Source: Styela clava (lineage: Eukaryota; Chordata; Ascidiacea; Stolidobranchia; Styelidae). Taken from it: DNA of 64,000 nt. The notes beneath the pieces were generated by a model, which worked only from the letters and a program-made list of their open reading frames with translations, was not told where the DNA came from and did not search any database. The stretch's first letter is position 1; each line of letters opens with the position of its first letter. Shown piece after piece: positions 58,010 to 64,000 of this stretch. The stretch is taken from the NCBI RefSeq assembly GCF_964204865.1, contig NC_135253.1, positions 22,232,001-22,296,000 of the forward strand, read 5' to 3'. A program made the translations under genes and the position numbers.

Positions 58010-60994
58010 TCATCGCCATCTTTGAACCGATCGTCGAAATAATAGAATGTGTGGTTCTGAAATAACAAGAACAAAATTGTTTATTTCACTTACGGGTGTT
58101 GGCATATTTCTAGATTTAGAAAATTTAACCAGTGCTGTTGAATATTTCTATATTGAATCTGATTAAAAACATTCAACAGTTTCTACAAAAATGGCTTGCA
58201 ACATCCAAATTATAGTCATCTGTGAATAAAAATGAATTTGTCCGCTTCAAGTCTTGGGCTCAACCACAACTCAAGAGGTTCGAAAATAGGTGCCGAAGAA
58301 TAGGATTTACATATATATCACGGAGAGATAAATGCCGATAAGACGGTTTAATCATATGTCGAACAACGACCTCCATGCAGGATATGGTAGTTAGCCAGAT
58401 ATTTTCAAATGCATGTAGTTGAAAAAAAGGAATGGCACACACTTGCCGTTTACGGCTTATTGTATCATTGAAGTCCGTGCAACAACGATATAGCACAGTG
58501 AATACCATCCTCACAGTCTATTCCAATATAAAAAATCACATTCGACTTGTGCGAATATCAATAAAATTTAAAGTCGCACAACCTTACCTGGGTTATGAAT
58601 CATATAATGTTCCCAGCCAATGGATTGTTGGACTCCGAGATTTCTCCATTCCGATTCCGTCAATAGATGGCCAGTGGGAATTACTCTTGATAATTCTGGA
58701 GGGAGAAACGCGTGTCTAGAAAAAACAATATGAACATCAGAAAAAAGAAACCAATTACAAGTCATTAAAAATGTTGTATGTGTGCCAGTTTAGAGTTAGG
58801 GCGTGATTTTATTCCAATTTCCTTATTTTAGTTCTATTACGAGTTCGGGGACTGTCTGTGTTAGTCAAGTGAATATACCCCCTGTCCATAGGTTTCAATC
58901 ACTTCACACAACTTGGTGCAGAGTAGGCGAACAAAATTAGTTACCTCCGCATTGGTACACACACTTCTGGAGCGCCAAAATTTTTGATCAAATGTATTGA
59001 CTAAAGTAATAACCCTGGTTTGAAAAAACTCAGGATTAAATTCGGAAGAATGATATCAATATTAAAACTATGCGGCGAAAGAAAAGAGAAAGCTCACGGT
59101 GAGTGATTGAATATAACTGAACCTAGCCCATGGTTGTCAAAATTTGACTTCAACCCCCGATTGGAGGGAAAAATTGACTCCGACACATGATAATTCCGTA
59201 GAGAGAGAGTGTGCCTAGAACCCAAGAAAACAAAAACAATAATACGAATATCAAAAGAAAATATGACTATTAATACTGTGTGGTAGAAGAAAAATAACTC
59301 CAGCTTCGAGCTAAATAAAATTGACTCCGACCACAACTTGACAAAGTCTAACTTCAACTACCGTACCTTTGTCCGGAAAACAATAATACCAGGAATGTGT
59401 GACCAAAAAATTTTTCTATCCGCTGACCATTAAAAAGTAGGATCCCTGGATCTGGCTGACAAAAATTTGTCTCGGAGTCCAGCTCTGGTTTTAAATAAAA
59501 TTGAACCCAACTGAGGATTGGGCAAAATTTTATTCAATAACTCTGATTCCGGATTTAATAAAATTGACTCCGCCCCCTGATCGGTGCTCGGTGTTGATTA
59601 GGCAATCATGTGCAATCATGCATCGCTAATTAGCAGATATTTGTTTATAAGGCCAATCTTACACGCCGAGCTTCGTCGAGAACTATGGCGCAGGGTAAGC
59701 GTGCAGGGCTGTTAGGCAGTAGGCTAGGTACGAAAGCGGGTTCGAACCCATAGTAAGCTGATTGAGGTCGGATGAGGTAAGGTTCAGAGAGAGCAAAGGT
59801 CAGAATGGAAAGACAGCGTAATGAGAGCTGTCGGAGGAAAGGCCTAAGAGAGAAAAGAGATGGCTCAGGAGGAAAAAAACAGTGGAGTAGACGGAAGAGC
59901 TACGAAGAAAAATGAGTTGTTGGGTGTGGGAAGGAGTAGGTCCAAATGAGGTAGATAGAGCAGCTAATAAACTGGAATAGTTATGATACAGGTGGCTAAG
60001 AATAAACATAGTTAGTTATAAAGTACGAAGGTCATATGTAGAAGATGTCCAAAGGGTAGAACAAAAACAAGGTGAGGAGTGCAAAGACAGAGAGACTGAC
60101 AACAACAAAAGTGAGCAGCTGTTTCATGAGCCGGATGGATGGCCAAGTGGGCGTGGGCAGGATCTGAAGTATCTAAGTTAATCTACTAAGAAGATCTAGT
60201 AGAGAAGTAAATCTAAGTAAACGTAAAAAAAAGTAGTGGAAGTAAATCTAAGAAGAAGCAGTTAATAAATAACATGTAATCCAAAATAGGTTTAGGACCT
60301 ATCAAATCAGCCCAAAATGCGAACGTAGTACATACAACAAGAGCGGAATGACCGAGTTGGCGAGGTTGCGAGTAGCATGAAATTAATACCGACTACGATA
60401 GTGGAAGAAGGACACAAGGCAGTGGACAAAACAGGAAGGGAGAAGAAGAAACAGAAGAAAATTATAAAAGTCTCCATCATCATCCACCCATTCATCATTG
60501 TTTTTTGTAGTCGGAAGAACAAAATCAGAGCAAGTCAGAGAAACAACAAGAGCGGGTGTGTTTTAATTGATTCGACTGCTTTGCGGAAGCGGGACTGATG
60601 AACTAAATGATAGCAGCAGTTTCACTTAAAATTCAAAGTCAGTATATTTAATTCTAATTAGCAGTTTTGTCGCTCATAAACCCATATCATCCACCCAGTG
60701 CACCCACCCAAGGTTTTCAATAAATTGTTGTGGAATGCAAACTGCGAAGTCAAAAAGATTCAAAAATAGTGTCTCCTCAAATATCCGAGCGCAATAAGAT
60801 CGTGATAGATAAATAAATCATTACCTGTATTCATATTCTTCATCGGCATATTTTGTTGAATAAACAATCTTAGACTGTAGTAGTTGCATTTGCTTCTTAA
60901 TACTGATTAACCTTAAATAAACAGCTTCTGGGGTATCTGAGGAATTCTTTGACCAAGCTTTTTTGAAACGTTCACACATTCTTGTAATATCCAT
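58010..60994 (-). CDS. CKS1: Cyclin-dependent kinase regulatory subunit CKS1-like
   Basis: Three minus-strand exons in order: 60825-60994, 58588-58715, 58010-58056; 114 aa with continuous phase. The protein binds CDKs and docks phosphothreonine on their substrates. The core runs from residue 41: [32 protein letters not shown] and [16 protein letters not shown]. Anion-site residues match: K48, R57, S88, W91, R108. The [11 protein letters not shown] wording is closer to CKS1 than CKS2. Family proteins are about 79 aa. Starting at the first AUG after an in-frame stop adds 35 residues; Met36 (60887-60889) would give 79 aa. The first AUG has the better context (A at -3, G at +4). The hinge has Asn98 where human has Glu, and the C-terminus is SVQRWR. 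Confidence 0.94.
58297..58415 (-). mobile_element. SINE fragment in CKS1 intron 2
   Basis: AATAGGATTTACATATATAT and AAATGCCGATAAGACGGTTT match the SINE tail and body; eroded. Confidence 0.65.
58772..58976. mobile_element. MITE, family C
   Basis: Begins 57 bp past the boundary of CKS1 exon 2, inside CKS1 intron 1; left end eroded. Confidence 0.83.
59640..60640. other. Purine-rich block with tRNA-like boxes in CKS1 intron 1
   Basis: Plus-strand composition is A/G-rich. TGGCGCAGGGTAAGCG (about 59694) and GGGTTCGAACCC (59738-59749) look like A and B boxes of a tRNA promoter. A second tRNA-like phrase, GACCGAGTTGGCGAGG, is near 60350. Possibly a second SINE or LINE-like element; no protein resemblance. 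Confidence 0.4.
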
Positions 60995-61473
60995 ATTATT
61001 TGTTTATATTTTGGTGAAAAGTAGGAGAGTTATTCAGAGCTTGTGTTGCGGATATTCTCGGAGTTTTGACAGATTATACACCGAGTTGTCTAATTTAAAG
61101 AGACAAGATTATCAAACGTCAGCAGGCGGCATTCAACCAAGTAAATATCGTCAAAACTTCACTGAAATAAAATATAGGAAATAACGGTAGTAGCCTACAG
61201 CCTAAGGGTAGTCTTGGTCACGGGCATGCTAAACTGTTAATAACAAAAAATGTTGTTAGATATTGACTTTCCCGGGTTCTTTTTCAACAAATAATGTTGC
61301 GGTACGGTATTTCGGATCTTTTCCTAGTATAATTCATAATTCTGACAAATATATAGTTTCCATTTGAAACATCCCACCAGAATATTTTCACTTACTTTCC
61401 GAAGTACATGTTAGGCTACAGCTGTTATCCTACCAGCACGCAGCCGTTTCTCTTCAAAGTAACTGCACTAACT

Positions 61474-61814
61474 AGGATAGGATAGGATTTACATATTTAT
61501 CCCGGGGGAGAGGAAAGCCGATAAGACGGCTTATCCATATGGCGAACCACGGCCTCTCGTCCGGTTACCATTCCAAGTCGGGTATGGGATTAGTTTTTAC
61601 TGTATTGTTTGTTTTCGGAAGCATGGACTTGGTGGTGGAGGAAGCCATAACCGACCAGCGGTTACGTGAACCACCCAACGACGGCGAGGAGCAATCCTCT
61701 CGCACATAACCATCCCTGCATGGGATTCGAACCTGCGAACCCACGCAGAGTAATTAGAGGTGCGGTGGCGAGCGTATTCCTAACGCTTAGCCCGTTGAGC
61801 CACACCGCCGCGCC
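61474..61814 (-). mobile_element. Composite tRNA-headed SINE, full length
   Basis: Clean copy in the CKS1-PIH1D2 intergenic region, from the AGGATAGGAT tail to the GGCGCGGCGG head. High identity to the copy at 26946. Confidence 0.9.
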
Positions 61815-62752
61815 AACTCTAACCTTACCTCATTATCGAGAATTTGACAGCTGTCCGAGGAACTACATATCCTACCGAATGTGGCATATAAAATACGGTA
61901 TAAATCTATTTAGATTCGCAAGCAATTAGGCCCTAATATCAGAACAAAAAACTAGCAGTTTCCGAATGTTGTGGTGCAGACGGTGCAGACGACAATCACG
62001 GCTGAATGAACTCGCTTATTAACCCTTGACCCCAGAAGATTTATTCCTAAATATGCTTGCAATTTTGTATGCTTATATTGTGAATTTTCTCATAAATTCG
62101 CAATTATAAACTAGTTTTCATATTTTAAACACTTTTTCAATTCAAAATAAATAATCACTTGTCATTTGAAGATAATGATAGCTGAGTGTTGTCCCATCTA
62201 GTCTACCAAATCTGGGAACAATTCTCGATTATCGCAACTGAATTAAAACTCCATAAAAAATTATGTAATATTTTTTTAACTTCTTGTAGTCAAGTATTCT
62301 AAATAATTTTGTCATTTCTTGCAACTTTGGATAATGGGTTAGTTTTGCTATTGTACTCCGACCACCACCAGCTTATTACCTCTTCATCCCCATCTCGCGG
62401 TTCTGTTTTGGTACTCTTTATTGTCATGACGAAGAGACGCTGCAGCTTTGAATTTTGAATTCAGGAATATTCATGTCGCTTTGTTCAATACTGCTTCCTA
62501 TCGCCGTGTGTTTGATGTAAGATTGTTACATAGACAGGTAGCTATTTATTTATCGGAAATAAAGATAAAAACGTCATACTTCAGTTTTTGCTGCAGAAAC
62601 GATAAGCTTATAATAGTTACTGTATATTTTTTAGAAGTCTGAGCTCTGTCAATACAGACCAGCAGCCGTATTACCGGTACTGTATTAGAATAGGGATACC
62701 GGTAGTGTTATTATATTTATCCTGTGATGAACCTTAGAAGAACCTTAAGAAC
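61815..62752. other. Intergenic DNA, no gene recognised
   Basis: AT-rich sequence without identified elements or conserved frames. Confidence 0.5.
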
Positions 62753-62760
62753 TTTGAACT

Positions 62761-62919
62761 AGGGGTGGGCAATTGCTTGTTGCTAAGTGGGCCGGTTCCA
62801 GATAATAGACTTGCTTGGTGACCGGAGGCTCAATATGAAACTGAGCAGCAGGCATAAGTGGGCCGGATGAAACACTCAGGAGTGCTGGATTGGGGCCACA
62901 GGCTGTAATTTGCCCACTC
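62761..62919. mobile_element. Short hAT-like MITE (159 bp)
   Basis: AGGGGTGGGCAATT to AATTTGCCCACTC, perfect duplication tttgaact at 62753-62760 and 62920-62927. Confidence 0.88.
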
Positions 62920-63011
62920 TTTGAACTTTCTTATCTATTTCAGTATTTCTTCTCGTTTGAAATGAGCTTGAAAATTCTCATCCTTCTCACATCCAGAGTA
63001 CCAGGATTTTT

Positions 63012-63455
63012 CGGGTCTCATGTAGTTTCGTACCCAACGTTACTTCTAGTTGGCGTAGCATAACAATTTTTTTATGTGTCAATCCTAACCCCCACCTGAC
63101 TACACAATCCAAAAATTATGTCACTACGACGTAATAGAGCCCTTCAAACTATGCGAACTGTCATCCAAGATGCGCAGATGAGAACCCGAAATCGAACAGT
63201 AATTTCTCTCGTTTTCTCGTCGCAACGATCCCGATAGGAGAGAGATTGCTGACGTTAGTCAGTTTTTTATCGTCGGCGCGGATGCCATTTCAGGCGATCG
63301 TACGAGTATTTGGCAAGCTCTATGACGTGATTGTGACGTTGTAGTGACGAAATTTTTGGAAGGCGTAGTCACGTGAGGGTTAGGATTGGCATGTCAAAAG
63401 ATTATTATGCTACGCCTACTAGAAGTACGTTAGGTACGAAACTACACGAGACTCG
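63012..63455. mobile_element. Palindromic element (444 bp) upstream of PIH1D2
   Basis: Long inverted arms: TCTCATGTAGTTTCGTACCC with ACTTCTAGTTGGCGTAGCAT at the left, near-exact complements at the right. GTCAATCCTAACCC-type text follows in both arms. Arms recur at 29455 and 31554. Confidence 0.85.
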
Positions 63456-63507
63456 TTTTTTCTTAATTTGAATTTTTTCATGCTCCCGATACCAACTTTC
63501 AATATCG

Positions 63508-63523
63508 TGCATTTTAGTTACAG
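63508..63523 (+). promoter_or_regulatory. Possible spliced-leader acceptor, PIH1D2 gene
   Basis: GTGCATTTTAGTTACAG-type site ending 27 nt before the start codon, with only about 50 bp to the palindromic element upstream. Confidence 0.4.
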
Positions 63524-63550
63524 AAATATTATTAAAATCACTAGAACAAT

Positions 63551-63721
63551 ATGGATTCTAAAGAGATGAAAAATCAAGCTGAATATATTTGGAATCGACT
63601 GGATGACTTGGCGAAGAATGACCCTGATGCGTATAAAAAATTTATTGAAAAACAAATGGAGGAACAGAAAATATTTACGTCGTCTCCTGAACCAAGGATT
63701 TGTTTACAGACAAAAGCTCTT
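63551..63721 (+). CDS. PIH1D2: PIH1 domain-containing protein 2, first exon (partial gene)
   Basis: One complete coding exon of 57 codons, ending at a GTGAGT donor in phase 0. The peptide has the N-terminal PIH1D2 pattern: IWNRLDDLAKNDPDAYKKFI, then QMEEQ and SSPEPRICLQTKAL. Human PIH1D2 shows the same order (FWNLLDDLAQSDPEGYEKFI, APEPQLCLQT). PIH proteins are cofactors of HSP90/R2TP assembly, some for axonemal dynein arms; PIH1D2's own role is less clear. Downstream exons with the rest of the PIH domain and the CS-like C-terminus lie beyond the window. Divergent from CKS1, 2.6 kb away. The start is the first ATG (ACAATGG context). Confidence 0.88.
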
Positions 63722-64000
63722 GTGAGTATGAAAGCAAAATATATTGTATAACAAAACTGTAAGACAAAACATTATTAGAATATTTTTCTTTTTGAAAAGA
63801 CGATAACGTGGCTTTATTTGAAACTATCTTGTTTAAGTTTTAAGGGCATAATACATTTGATAGTTAGCTAGTTGAATATTCCAGATGTATGGTCAGCGAA
63901 TTTGTAACCGACCATTGAATACCTGAACCATTATTTACTACCCACTTTGTGTCAGAATTTTTGGTTTTAATTGTAGGTCCATTTAGTTGACAAAAGTTTA

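Noticed and set aside
59800-60009. Serine/leucine-rich minus-strand frame
   Set aside because: A product of the purine-rich strand bias of this block; the composition is low-complexity and no domain is visible.

Overview
The window is metazoan nuclear DNA. Five genes can be read, all split by introns, and the spaces between and inside them are crowded with short transposable elements. The commonest retroposon is a composite tRNA-headed SINE that resembles the Cics-type SINE of sea squirts. Short pyrimidine-AG sites sit just upstream of three start codons, as expected where spliced leaders are added. Together these suggest an ascidian tunicate, which is inferred and not proven.

Layout. 1-3240: a tandemly duplicated array of eight valine tRNA genes on the minus strand, alternating AAC and TAC anticodons. 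3241-9489: no gene recognised; SINE, hAT and other MITE copies. 9651-19278 (+): an 8-exon inositol 2-dehydrogenase-type oxidoreductase of 378 aa. 21662-25418 (-): a 4-exon Cupin_5 (DUF985) protein of 192 aa with an apparent signal peptide, convergent with the previous gene. 25419-30564: SINE-rich intergenic DNA. 30565-50598 (+): a 17-exon cystathionine beta-synthase of 538 aa, where about 1.6 kb of coding sequence is spread over 20 kb. 50660-58009: intergenic repeats. 58010-60994 (-): a 3-exon CKS1-type cyclin-dependent kinase subunit with an optional N-terminal extension. 63551-end (+): first coding exon of a PIH1D2-like gene, divergent from CKS1 and cut by the window edge.

Exon boundaries were set by hand from GT/AG sites, and reading phase is continuous across every junction of the four complete genes. 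The genes look like unrelated housekeeping functions (sugar-alcohol oxidation, transsulfuration, cell cycle, dynein-arm/chaperone cofactor), not a pathway cluster.

Most noncoding sequence that could be classified belongs to a few families: hAT-like MITEs with 8-bp target duplications; three related palindromic families (A, B, C) that share a core containing TTAGGGTTAGG; family D (about 280 bp, ends with CGATAAGT); family F (mariner-like, ends GGGTGTCCATAAAGT); and the tRNA-headed SINE. I found no clear sign of a wholly new multi-gene system. The best leads are the secreted Cupin_5 protein, the CKS1 extension, four regularly spaced CRE palindromes in an intron, and a copy of an IDH exon end lying between two MITEs.
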